Shown: piece after piece, positions 1-7,406 of the stretch | How the letters are laid out: every line of letters begins with the position of its first letter | Numbering within the stretch: position 1 is the first letter of the stretch | Assembly: GCA_016209015.1 (NCBI GenBank) | Contig: JACQWY010000026.1 | Coordinates: 1-64,000 of the forward strand | Source: Gammaproteobacteria bacterium | GTDB lineage: Bacteria > Pseudomonadota > Gammaproteobacteria > Ga0077536 | Length of the DNA: 64,000 nucleotides | Reading direction: 5' to 3' | Translations under genes and position numbers: made by a program | Notes under the pieces: model-generated | The model's database searches: none | What the model was told of the DNA's origin: nothing | What the model saw: the letters and a program-made list of their open reading frames with translations, nothing else

Positions 1-42
1 CCCTCGCCTGCGCGAGGGCGACACGTGGAAAATACGCGCCGC
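1..42 (+). repeat. 42-bp repeat, copy 1 (hairpin plus tail)
   Basis: The first 18 bases form a hairpin with a 7-bp stem, CCCTCGC/GCGAGGG. The full 42 bases recur in inverted orientation at 3969-4010 with one mismatch, and the hairpin part recurs at 4133-4155. The copy may begin before the window. Confidence 0.75.
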
Positions 43-85
43 GGTGTATGGAGGAACAGTCCCACCGTTCGGAGAAGAACGAAAG

Positions 86-115
86 AAAAAGGCGCCGACT
101 CTGCGCGCCGGCGCC
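86..115 (-). terminator. Rho-independent terminator of the first VPLPA-tail gene
   Basis: Read on the minus strand, a GGCGCCG/CGGCGCC stem (109-115 with 91-97) is followed by TTTTTC. It lies 16 bases past the stop codon of the gene at 131-940. Confidence 0.7.
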
Positions 116-130
116 TCGTAGGCGGAAGTT

Positions 131-940
131 TCAGACGGCGCGGCGACGTGCTGCGCCGAAGAGCCCGAGCGTCGCGGGCGCGAACAGCAGCACGCCGGCC
201 GGCAGCGGCACGGGCGCGGTATCGAAATTGCCCGACTCCGAGCTGTTCAGGGTGACGCCTTCCGGGAGGATCAGCGTGAGCTTCGCCGTGTGCGCGAAAT
301 CACCGCTCACCGTCGTGCCGGCCTGCATGCTCCACACCTGGAACAGGATCTTCGTGAAGATGCCGAGCGTCTGGGTGTTGCCCGAGAGTTGCACGGTCTC
401 CGAGATCACGTCCGAGACCGCGCCGCTCGTGCGATAACTTCTGAATTCGCTCGGACCGAGCCCGCCGTTCGGCTGCAATTCGAGCCAGGCCGCGCCGCCG
501 TTGTACAGTCCGGGGACGTCGACCGCACCCGCGACGTCGAGCGTTCCGTCGACCTGCATCAGCACCGTCACGTCGTAGGGATCGGGCGAGATCGAGGTCA
601 GCGTGATGGTGTCCGTCATTTCCGAATAGACCTTGATGACGCCGGTCTCGAAGTTCGCGATGTCGCTGCCGCTCGTGAGGCTGCCCGAGATGCGCAGCGC
701 AGGCGTCGCGATGTCCGCCTGCGCGTAATAGCTGAATGATCCCGGCTTGGCATCCGAAACCTGGATCGTCGGCGTCGGGAACGGCAGCGTCCCTTCGTAA
801 TCGCTCTTGACGGAATCGGGAACGTAGTCCCCGTTGGAATCGACGAAGCCGAAGACCTGCATATGCGTGACGGCGGCGGCGTCGAGACTGAGTGCGGAAA
901 GCAGTGCGAACAGGGCCGAAGCCCGGCTGAACGTTTGCAT
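131..940 (-). CDS. Secreted protein with VPLPA/PEP-CTERM-like sorting tail
   Basis: A 269-residue exported protein of unknown function. The start is placed at the ATG that opens an N-terminal signal peptide (MQTFSRASALFALLSAL); an upstream in-frame ATG would add 14 non-signal residues. The C-terminus carries the tripartite sorting signal: a VPLPAG motif, a hydrophobic stretch (VLLFAPATLGLFG) and an arginine-rich end (AARRRAV). Proteins of this class are normally processed by an exosortase and anchored or released at the outer surface. The middle is rich in beta-strand, Thr/Ser and Gly and matches no family I recognise. A clean terminator follows it. No exosortase is in the window. Confidence 0.75.
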   Translation of the reverse strand: MQTFSRASALFALLSALSLDAAAVTHMQVFGFVDSNGDYVPDSVKSDYEGTLPFPTPTIQVSDAKPGSFSYYAQADIATPALRISGSLTSGSDIANFETGVIKVYSEMTDTITLTSISPDPYDVTVLMQVDGTLDVAGAVDVPGLYNGGAAWLELQPNGGLGPSEFRSYRTSGAVSDVISETVQLSGNTQTLGIFTKILFQVWSMQAGTTVSGDFAHTAKLTLILPEGVTLNSSESGNFDTAPVPLPAGVLLFAPATLGLFGAARRRAV

Positions 941-1160
941 CGTGATTCTCCCTGAGTCTTGTGTCGCGCCCGCCGGCTTCATGCCGGAGCACCCCGCGCG
1001 AACGATGAAAGTGGCAGGGCGACTCTATGCCCGGCCGGGCGCGCACGGCCAGCGCCGCGCGCCCGGCCGATGCGCGAATTGTGCGCGGTTTCTCCTCACC
1101 GGCCGTTCTGTGCGCCCGCCTGGAGGCGATCCGGTCCGTGCGCGACGGTCGCGCCGCGGC

Positions 1161-1976
1161 CTAGAGGATCCGGCGGCGGCGGAGAAAGGCGAGGCAGGCC
1201 TCGGCCAGGCGCTCGGGCTCCTCCATCATGATGAGATGTCCCATCTCCTTCGCGATGCCACCCTCGGCGAGTCCGTTCGGGATCGCGGCGATCGTGTCGA
1301 GCACGGCCTGTTCCGGGATGTGATAGTCCGCCTCGCCCTTGAAGAGGAAGATCGGCACTTCAATCTTCTGCAGGTGCTCGCGCACGTCGTGATCGTTCCA
1401 GGCATCCATGTCGGCGACGCAGGTCTCCTGGTAGGTCGCGCGATGCTGCCACTTCGATTCGAGCACCTTGCGGGGATCGCAGGGGTAATACATCGCGGAC
1501 GTCGAGGCGTTGTCCGTCAACGCCGCGAAACCCGGGAAGGTATGCGGATCGGAGAAGCCGGAGAGGAAGGAGATCGAGCCCGTGCGCGCCGCGCATTCGA
1601 AGCCCATGCCGGCGCGGATGCCCTGTGGATGATGACACGCGAGCTGCAGCGTCATGTCGCCGCCGATGCCGCTGCCGCAGACGATCGGCCGCTCGCCCGG
1701 ACACACCGCTTCGATGAAGTGCCAGACCCATTCCGCGTAGTCGCGCATCTTGCGGAACGGTTTCCAGTTCACGGGCATGGATTTCGCGTGGCCCGGCAGA
1801 TCGGGCGCGATCACTTTCAAGCCCGCCGCCGCCATGAGCGGCATGAAGTACTGCCATTGCAGCGAGCACGCCCAGCCCATGTGGATGCAGATGAGGGGGA
1901 TGCCCTCGCCGCACACGTCGTAATAGGCGCGCGCGCCGTCGACGAGCGCATAACGTCCGGTGATTTCGTGCGTCAT
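1161..1976 (-). CDS. Alpha/beta-hydrolase-fold protein with altered nucleophile elbow
   Basis: A 271-residue alpha/beta-hydrolase-fold protein. The HG-like oxyanion region (ICIHMGW, 29-35), the DLPGHAKS segment (59-66), the acid region (GEADYHIPE) and the C-terminal GH (AKEMGHLIMMEEPERL) are all present. The nucleophile elbow reads G101-S-G-I-G-G106, so when aligned on the usual G-x-S-x-G-G the serine position (103) is glycine, with a serine one residue earlier. It lies 10 bases downstream of the SCP2-like gene at 1987-2361 on the same strand, so the two are probably one transcript. The substrate is unknown; a lipid or steroid-like compound would fit the SCP2-like partner, but that is inference. 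Confidence 0.8.
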   Translation of the reverse strand: MTHEITGRYALVDGARAYYDVCGEGIPLICIHMGWACSLQWQYFMPLMAAAGLKVIAPDLPGHAKSMPVNWKPFRKMRDYAEWVWHFIEAVCPGERPIVCGSGIGGDMTLQLACHHPQGIRAGMGFECAARTGSISFLSGFSDPHTFPGFAALTDNASTSAMYYPCDPRKVLESKWQHRATYQETCVADMDAWNDHDVREHLQKIEVPIFLFKGEADYHIPEQAVLDTIAAIPNGLAEGGIAKEMGHLIMMEEPERLAEACLAFLRRRRIL

Positions 1977-1986
1977 CGTGAGCCCC

Positions 1987-2361
1987 CTACCGTTTCAGAT
2001 CGCGAACGGCCGACAGCATGAGATGCGTCGATTCGTAGAGGCGGTTCGCCTGCAGCAGATCGCCGTCGACGGCGATCTCGCCGCGATCGAGCAGATGTCC
2101 GAGCACGCGGCTGCCGTCGCGCAGCGCCTGCCAGGTCGCGAGCGGCGCGGTGATCGAATAATCCCAGCCGAGCGGATTCGCCATCGGGAACCAGACCATC
2201 AGATCGATGATCTTCCCGCCGTAGAGCTTGAGCCAGTAGCGCTGATCGCCGAAGCCGAGCACGACTTTCACGTCCGACCAGCGACTCGCGGCATTGAACG
2301 CCGCGTCCTCGTTCAGATGGGCCTGCAGTGCCCGCACGAAACCGATGTCGGGAAAATCCAT
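1987..2361 (-). CDS. SCP2-like (sterol-carrier-type) small protein
   Basis: A 124-residue protein. The segments 'FGDQRYWLKLYGGKIIDL' and 'GEIAVDGDLLQANRLYES' resemble the SCP2 lipid-binding fold: a beta-sheet core, then a late 'GDL' strand and a helix. The match is from pattern only and is moderate. There is no signal peptide, so it should be cytoplasmic. It is first in a two-gene unit with the alpha/beta hydrolase at 1161-1976 (10-base gap). A carrier role for a hydrophobic substrate of that enzyme is inferred, not shown. Confidence 0.55.
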   Translation of the reverse strand: MDFPDIGFVRALQAHLNEDAAFNAASRWSDVKVVLGFGDQRYWLKLYGGKIIDLMVWFPMANPLGWDYSITAPLATWQALRDGSRVLGHLLDRGEIAVDGDLLQANRLYESTHLMLSAVRDLKR

Positions 2362-2462
2362 GACCGCCTCCCTCGTGTGACGTGCGAGGGAGTCTAAACG
2401 TGCGCTTCGCAGCTTGTCAGCACGCGTTTACGGGGAGACTCGGTGTTGCGATGCGGGGGCCG

Positions 2463-3602
2463 TCAGCGAAGAGCGAGACGCCGCAGCGCGACGAGTGCGG
2501 GCGCGAAGAGCCAGAGCGCCGCCGGTACCGGCACGGGCGTGAGGAGGAAGGCGCGCAGGCCGTCGGGCGTCACCGCCTCGGCGGCGATCTGACCGAGGTC
2601 GTTGATATAGATCCCGGATTGCCAGCCGACGAACACGTAGCCGGCCGGGTTGTTCACGATCAGCGCATCGAGCAGCGTCGCGTTCGCACCGTTCGCGTCC
2701 GTGACGAAATCCCGGATCGCGGTCGACCCGCTGCCCGGGTCGTCGTAGATGCCGACGACCTGGCCACTCGCGTTGATGCCGATACCGATCGAGAAGCCCG
2801 GCAGTGCCGTGCCGATGTCGACGAGGTTCGTGCCGTTCGGCCCGGTCATGATGGCGTGCATCCCGGAATGATCGCTCAACCAGGAAGAGCCGACGATCTG
2901 CCCCGAGGCGTTGATCCCGTAGGCCTCGGTCTCGAGACCCGCGAGCGAGCCGATGCTGCGCATGTTCGCGCCGCCGGGATCCGTGATGAAGGCCTGCGTC
3001 ATGCCAACCGGATCCGCGGCGCTGGGTGCCGAGTTGCTCGAGCCGGCGAGCTGGCCGCTCGCATTGATGCCATACGCACGACCGAACCAGCCTCCGAGCG
3101 TGCCGAGCTCGGTCAGGCCGGCGCCGTTCGGCCCGGTCACTGCCGCAGCTTCGCCGAACTGGCCGAGCGCGGGCCTGGGATAGACGCTGCCCGCGACCTC
3201 TCCGTTCGCGTTCACGGCGTACGGATAGAAGCGGCCGGACGCGGGCTCCGGCAACGGCATGGGATTCTGGCCATCCGGCCCGGTGAGGAAGGAGCCGTCG
3301 GCGGTGAAGCCGAGGACCTGCCCGCTGTCGTTGATCGCAATGGGCGAGGCCGTCACGCCGCCCGGCCCGGTGATCAGGTTCATGCCCTGCCCGTTCGCGC
3401 CCGTCACGTAAGCGATCGTGGAATAAGGGTTCGCCGTCGTGGCGTAGCCGAGGACCTGGCCGCGATTGTTCAGGCCGGCGACGGTGAGCGGAGTCGAAGC
3501 GTCGACCGAGATTTCCTGCATGACGTACTTCGGCAGCGCGCTCACCGCGACGGGGGCGAGCGCGGCCGCGAGGCCGAAGGCGAGCGTGTTCGTGATGCGC
3601 AT
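2463..3602 (-). CDS. HAF-type repeat secreted protein with VPVPA sorting tail
   Basis: A 379-residue exported protein. The start is chosen at the ATG preceding a clear signal peptide (MRITNTLAFGLAAALAPVAVSALP); the longer upstream reading lacks one. The mature part consists of about seven repeats of 40-50 residues marked by G-I-N-x-S-G-Q-x-x-G (for example GINASGQLAGS and GINASGQIVGS), as in HAF/beta-propeller-like extracellular repeats. The tail VPVPAALWLFAPALVALRRLALR has the PEP-CTERM-like layout of motif, hydrophobic helix and basic end. Function unknown. It is the second sorting-tail protein in 4 kb, although no exosortase is in view. Confidence 0.75.
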   Translation of the reverse strand: MRITNTLAFGLAAALAPVAVSALPKYVMQEISVDASTPLTVAGLNNRGQVLGYATTANPYSTIAYVTGANGQGMNLITGPGGVTASPIAINDSGQVLGFTADGSFLTGPDGQNPMPLPEPASGRFYPYAVNANGEVAGSVYPRPALGQFGEAAAVTGPNGAGLTELGTLGGWFGRAYGINASGQLAGSSNSAPSAADPVGMTQAFITDPGGANMRSIGSLAGLETEAYGINASGQIVGSSWLSDHSGMHAIMTGPNGTNLVDIGTALPGFSIGIGINASGQVVGIYDDPGSGSTAIRDFVTDANGANATLLDALIVNNPAGYVFVGWQSGIYINDLGQIAAEAVTPDGLRAFLLTPVPVPAALWLFAPALVALRRLALR

Positions 3603-3764
3603 GTGCGGCAATCCTCGTTCTGGTGCGTCGTCGGGCGAGCGCTGAGCGGGTTCGGCGTCATCGCGGTGGACCGGCTCCCCGGAAAGCGCTGCCGGCCGGA
3701 CCGCACGGGTGGGCACCCGGGATCAAAGCAATGTGGATCCATCCCGTCAAGTACGGGCGATCCC

Positions 3765-3780
3765 CTAGGACGATTCCTAG
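3765..3780. promoter_or_regulatory. Perfect dyad CTAGGA-CGAT-TCCTAG, possible operator
   Basis: Two 6-bp arms separated by 4 bases lie about 165 bases upstream of the HAF-repeat gene (minus strand). A closely related sequence, GGACGATTCCTAGGA, occurs at 12081-12095. The dyad geometry suits a dimeric regulator, but the identity of the regulator is unknown. Confidence 0.4.
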
Positions 3781-3968
3781 TGCCCGACGCGGCCGGTGCG
3801 CTTGACCGCCGGACGTTCGATTTCCGGGATGCGCGCGCGAGCCGCGCCGGCTTCGCGCTCGGTTCGATGAGCGCCGCCGGCGTTGCGCGCCATGGCGAGC
3901 AGCGCAGCCTATGTCCCCCCGCTCCGCCTGCAATCCATCGCGGCCGCGCCGTCCTTCGCTGCTCTGGT

Positions 3969-4010
3969 GCGGCGCGTATTTCCCACGTGTCGCCCTCGCG
4001 CAGGCGAGGG
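3969..4010 (-). repeat. 42-bp repeat, copy 2 (inverted)
   Basis: The reverse complement of bases 1-42 with a single mismatch, including the CCCTCGC/GCGAGGG hairpin. Confidence 0.8.
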
Positions 4011-4132
4011 CCCGGTCGTTCAGCCTCGGCGGCGGGGTCGAACCGCGGGCCCAGCATAGAAAGCGAGCGCGGTGCGGAACGGAGCTCTGGAAAGTCCGGG
4101 GTTCACTGCGCGTGCCGTGGGTCACCGACTGG

Positions 4133-4155
4133 CCCTCGCCTGCGCGAGGGCGACA
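4133..4155 (+). repeat. 42-bp repeat, partial copy 3 (hairpin only)
   Basis: Identical to the first 23 bases of the window; the tail is absent. It ends 18 bases before the surviving reading frame of the PAS-receiver pseudogene, so it may mark the truncation point. Confidence 0.7.
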
Positions 4156-4173
4156 GGGATCAGCCGAGGCGGT

Positions 4174-4898
4174 ATGCGTCACGCGAGCATCGACGCGAAC
4201 GAGGATCGCGAGGCCGTGCTCGATCATCTCGCGCGGATCGCCGCGCAGGGCAGCGACGAGTTCCAGACGGTGCATCGCGCGAAGGACGGCCGCCTGTGGA
4301 ACGCCGAGGTGCTCGTCTCGAACCCGAAGGGCGGCCGCATCTTCGCGTTCATCCGCGACGTGACGCAGCAGCAGCGGCTCGAGCGCGAGTCCGAACACTA
4401 CCGGCAGATCGTCGTGTCCTCCGACGACGGCATCATCAGCAAGGATCTGCAGGGCATCGTCACGAGCTGGAACCGCGCCGCCGGCGCAATCGTGGGCGCC
4501 TCGAAGATCGTCCGCGACATCAGAGAGCGACGGCGCACAGAGTGCGAGTTCGAGCGCCATCGCCCAACGAATTCAATCGCGACGTCCTGCGCGAGCTGTT
4601 GCGCGATTCGGGGCTCGAGCTCGATTTCGCGGAGCACGGCGGCATCACAGTGCGCAAGGCGGTCGAACTGCCGCGTGATCTCATCCTCATGGATCCCTAC
4701 ATGCCCGAGATGGACGGCTTCGAGGCGACGCGGGCCATCCGCCGGCTCTCCGACTATGCCGCAACGCCGATCATCGCGTTCGCCGAGGATCGCGCGGCCT
4801 GCCTCGATGCCGGCATGAACGATCACCTGCCGAAACCCGTGGACCCCGAAGTGATCTACGCCGCGCTCGATCGCTGGCGCGCGGCCGCACCGGTGTGA
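4174..4898 (+). pseudogene. Decayed hybrid sensor kinase (PAS fragments plus receiver)
   Basis: The remnant of a PAS-containing hybrid histidine kinase. The first frame (4174 to about 4550) reads the second half of one PAS domain (HRAKDGRLWNAEVLVSNPKG ... FIRDVTQQQ) and the start of another (YRQIVVSSDDGIISKDLQGIVTSWNRAAG). That second PAS joins directly to a PAS end (AIVGASKIVRDI), so its core is deleted. The kinase core is absent. A different frame then carries most of a receiver domain (NEFNRDVLRELL ... DLILMDPYMPEMDGFEATRAI ... DHLPKPVDPEVIYAALDRW) to the stop at 4898. The PAS part is clearly similar to the kinase at 5605-7386, which suggests a former paralogue. Confidence 0.75.
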
Positions 4899-5014
4899 CG
4901 CGATCCCCGTCGCGGGGCGGCCTGCAGTCGACGCGCGGGGCGTTCTTGTCGAATAATTGACGCCCACCCGCGGCCGTGCGCCGCGGCCCTTCCTTCCGAG
5001 ACTGGAGAATGAAG

Positions 5015-5371
5015 ATGAGCGATGACCAGGCTGCCAAGGGCCGCGCCCTGCTCGAGCGCCTCACGCCGAACGCGGCGGCGCTCGAGCGCTTCCCCGAACC
5101 GTTCCGCCGCTATACGCTGGAGCACCTGTTCGGCGACGTCTGGCAGGGCGACGGACTCTCGCTCGAGGAGCGCTCGCTCGTCACCTGCACGATCCTCGTC
5201 GCGCTCGCCCGCGAGCACGAGCAGCGCTTCCACTTCGCCGCCGCGCGCCGCCTCGGCGTTCCCCGCGAGAAGCTCGTGGCGATGCTGACGCACGTCGCGC
5301 ATTATGCGGGCTGGCCGAACGCGGTCGGCGCGCTGCGCGGTCTCGAAGAGGTCTGGCCGGCGGGTGAATGA
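5015..5371 (+). CDS. Carboxymuconolactone decarboxylase (AhpD-like) family protein
   Basis: A 118-residue protein of the CMD family. The body shows the family layout: 'FPEPFRRYTLEHLFGDVWQGDGLSLEERSLVTCTILVALAREHEQRFHFAAARRLGVPREKLVAMLTHVAHYAGWPNAVGALR'. The catalytic-type E-H-Q-R-F-H pattern and the H-x-A-x-Y-x-G-W-P motif match decarboxylase-like rather than CxxC peroxidase-like members. The ATG at 5015 is preferred because a GGAG at 5004-5007 sits at normal distance; the ATG at 5009 is too close. Substrate not deducible. It stands alone between two sensor genes. Confidence 0.8.
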   Translation: MSDDQAAKGRALLERLTPNAAALERFPEPFRRYTLEHLFGDVWQGDGLSLEERSLVTCTILVALAREHEQRFHFAAARRLGVPREKLVAMLTHVAHYAGWPNAVGALRGLEEVWPAGE

Positions 5372-5604
5372 GGCGATGCCCGGCCGCGACGCCATCGGGC
5401 GGATTCCTTCGAACGCATGAACGAGAATGCGCCGGTCCGCGACCGAGGCGCACGGAAATGGGCACGGCGATCGTCCGCGGCCGGGTCGAAGTGGCGAGCT
5501 TCGACCAGCGCGCGGCACGGCGATCGCCGCACCGGGGTGACCGCGCCGGCACCGGCACGGACGACGCTGCGAGGAACGCGGCACACTGACAACGGACGGG
5601 ACAC

Positions 5605-7386
5605 ATGCTCGGCAGAATTCGGATGGTCACGGTCGGTCTGCTCGCCGGCATCGTCTACTGGCTCGTCGAGACGGCCCTCCATCATTACCTGTTCGGCTCG
5701 CCGGGCTTCGATCTGATCCCCTCCGAGCCGAACGAGCTGTGGATGCGATCCACGGTCTTCGTGCTGTTCTTCGTGCTCGGCGTGGTGATGGAAGACCAGT
5801 CGAAGCGCAGCGTGCTCGTCGAGATCCGCAATCACCTGCTCGAGCAGCAGCAGCTCGCCGACGCGAAGGAGAAGAAGCAGCTCGCCGCGAAGCTCGACGA
5901 GACGACGAAGACCGCGCGTCACGAGCTGCAGCTCATCGCGACGATCTCGCCCGAAGGCTTCTTCATCGTCGATACGTCCGGCCGGGTGCTCGTCGTGAAC
6001 GACGCGTACTGCAGCGCGTCGGGTTATGCGCGCGAAGACCTGCTCGGCAATACCATCGGCCTCGTCGATGCGCACACGGGCGCGGAAACGCTCGCGGAAC
6101 GGCTCGCCGGACTCGCGGCCGGCGGTACGGAGCGTTACACCGTCCTGAACCGCGCGAAGGACGGCCGGAGCTGGACGGCGGAAGTCTCGGCGAGCCGGCC
6201 GGAGGCGAGCGACCGCATCTTCGTCTTCGTGCGCGACATCAGTGAGCAGACGCACGTCGCGACCCAGTCGCAGCACTTCATGGAAATCGTGCGCTCCTCC
6301 GAGGACGCGATCGTCGGCTGGGATCTCGACGGCCGCGTGACGAGCTGGAATCCGGCGGCCGGCGGGCTCTTCGGGCACGGCGAGGCGGAAATGATCGGCC
6401 GGCCGTTCTCGAGCGTCCTGCCCGAGGATCTGCAGAACGTCGAGGACGAGCTCATCGAGCGGCTCGAGCGCGGCGAGACGATTCGCAACTTCCCGACGAC
6501 GCGCCTGCGCGCCGACGGCAGCGCGCTCGCCGGCACGGTGACGATCTCGCCCGTCCACGACGAGGAGGGCACGATCATCGGCGCCTCCGAGATCTTCCGC
6601 CCGGTCGAACCCGAGGCTCCGATGCCGCTCGTCGAACGCCTCGCCGGCATACCCCACGAGCACCTGCAGGCGCTCGAGCGCCGCGTCGTCGCAGCGGAGG
6701 CCGGGACCGCGGCGCTGTCGGACTACATCGCGAACATGGCGCGCGAGTTCCAGCAGCCGCTGAGCGCGATACTCGGCGCCGCGCAGCAACTGAAGCCGCT
6801 GCTCGGCGAAGCGCAGTTCGAGCCGCTGCGCAGGATCGGCGGCGCCGTGAATCAGCTCGTGCGGATCATCAACGACACGATCGACTTCACGAAGCTCGAG
6901 GCCGGCCGGTTCGTGCTCGAGCCCGCGGACTTCGCGCCCGCCGAGGTGCTCGCGCGGATCGTGCAGTCGACGCGCGATCACGCGGCGCAGAAGGGCCTCG
7001 AGCTCACGGCGGACATCGCGGAGTTGCCGCCGAAGCTGCACGGCGATGCGGGCCGGCTCTCGCAGCTCGTCGCGAACTACCTCGGAAACGCACTGAAGTA
7101 CACCGAACAGGGGCACGTGCGGCTCGCCGTCGCGATAGCCGAGGCGCGCACCGACGACGTGCTGCTGCGTGTCGAGGTCGCGGACACCGGCATCGGCATC
7201 GTCCCGGAGCGCCTCGCCACGCTCTTCGCGCCCGGCGCGCCGGGTGACCGCGGCGGCCCCGCGCTCGGGCTTGCGATCAATCGTCTGCTCGCCGCGGCGA
7301 TGGGCGGCGAGGTCGGTGTGTCGTCGGCACCGGGCGTCGGCAGCCGCTTCTGGTTCACGGCACGCTTCGCTTGCGTGCGCACCTGA
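5605..7386 (+). CDS. Membrane PAS-PAS sensor kinase lacking the H-box histidine
   Basis: A 593-residue protein. Two N-terminal membrane helices (about residues 7-25 and 48-66) are followed by a coiled region (70-110), two PAS domains (about 112-215 and 225-335), a DHp-like region and an HATPase domain. The ATPase boxes are present: N-box VANYLGNALKYT, G1 DTGIGI and a G2 region ending GVGSRFWFTARF. The H-box reads N-M-A-R380-E-F-Q-Q-P-L, so arginine (codon CGC at 6742) replaces the phospho-accepting histidine of the usual S-H-E-x-x-x-P-L. It may signal without autophosphorylation, act on a partner, or be inactive. There is no receiver domain and no adjacent response regulator. Confidence 0.85.
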   Translation: MLGRIRMVTVGLLAGIVYWLVETALHHYLFGSPGFDLIPSEPNELWMRSTVFVLFFVLGVVMEDQSKRSVLVEIRNHLLEQQQLADAKEKKQLAAKLDETTKTARHELQLIATISPEGFFIVDTSGRVLVVNDAYCSASGYAREDLLGNTIGLVDAHTGAETLAERLAGLAAGGTERYTVLNRAKDGRSWTAEVSASRPEASDRIFVFVRDISEQTHVATQSQHFMEIVRSSEDAIVGWDLDGRVTSWNPAAGGLFGHGEAEMIGRPFSSVLPEDLQNVEDELIERLERGETIRNFPTTRLRADGSALAGTVTISPVHDEEGTIIGASEIFRPVEPEAPMPLVERLAGIPHEHLQALERRVVAAEAGTAALSDYIANMAREFQQPLSAILGAAQQLKPLLGEAQFEPLRRIGGAVNQLVRIINDTIDFTKLEAGRFVLEPADFAPAEVLARIVQSTRDHAAQKGLELTADIAELPPKLHGDAGRLSQLVANYLGNALKYTEQGHVRLAVAIAEARTDDVLLRVEVADTGIGIVPERLATLFAPGAPGDRGGPALGLAINRLLAAAMGGEVGVSSAPGVGSRFWFTARFACVRT

Positions 7387-7406
7387 TCGACAGGAGCCGT
7401 TTCGCC

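Larger units (their letters stand above)
3603..4173. other. Intergenic stretch with palindrome and repeat copies
   Basis: About 570 bases without a convincing gene. It holds the inverted motif CTAGGACGATTCCTAG at 3765-3780, the inverted 42-bp repeat copy at 3969-4010 and a third hairpin copy at 4133-4155. The long open frames here run through shadow sequence and match nothing. Confidence 0.6.

Noticed and set aside
2382-4898. An 838-codon plus-strand open frame
   Set aside because: Only the last part is protein-like (receiver domain). The rest is the antisense shadow of the HAF-repeat gene, with arginine-rich composition.
5302-7116. A long minus-strand frame opposite the sensor kinase
   Set aside because: GC-rich antisense shadow; the plus strand has PAS and ATPase motifs.
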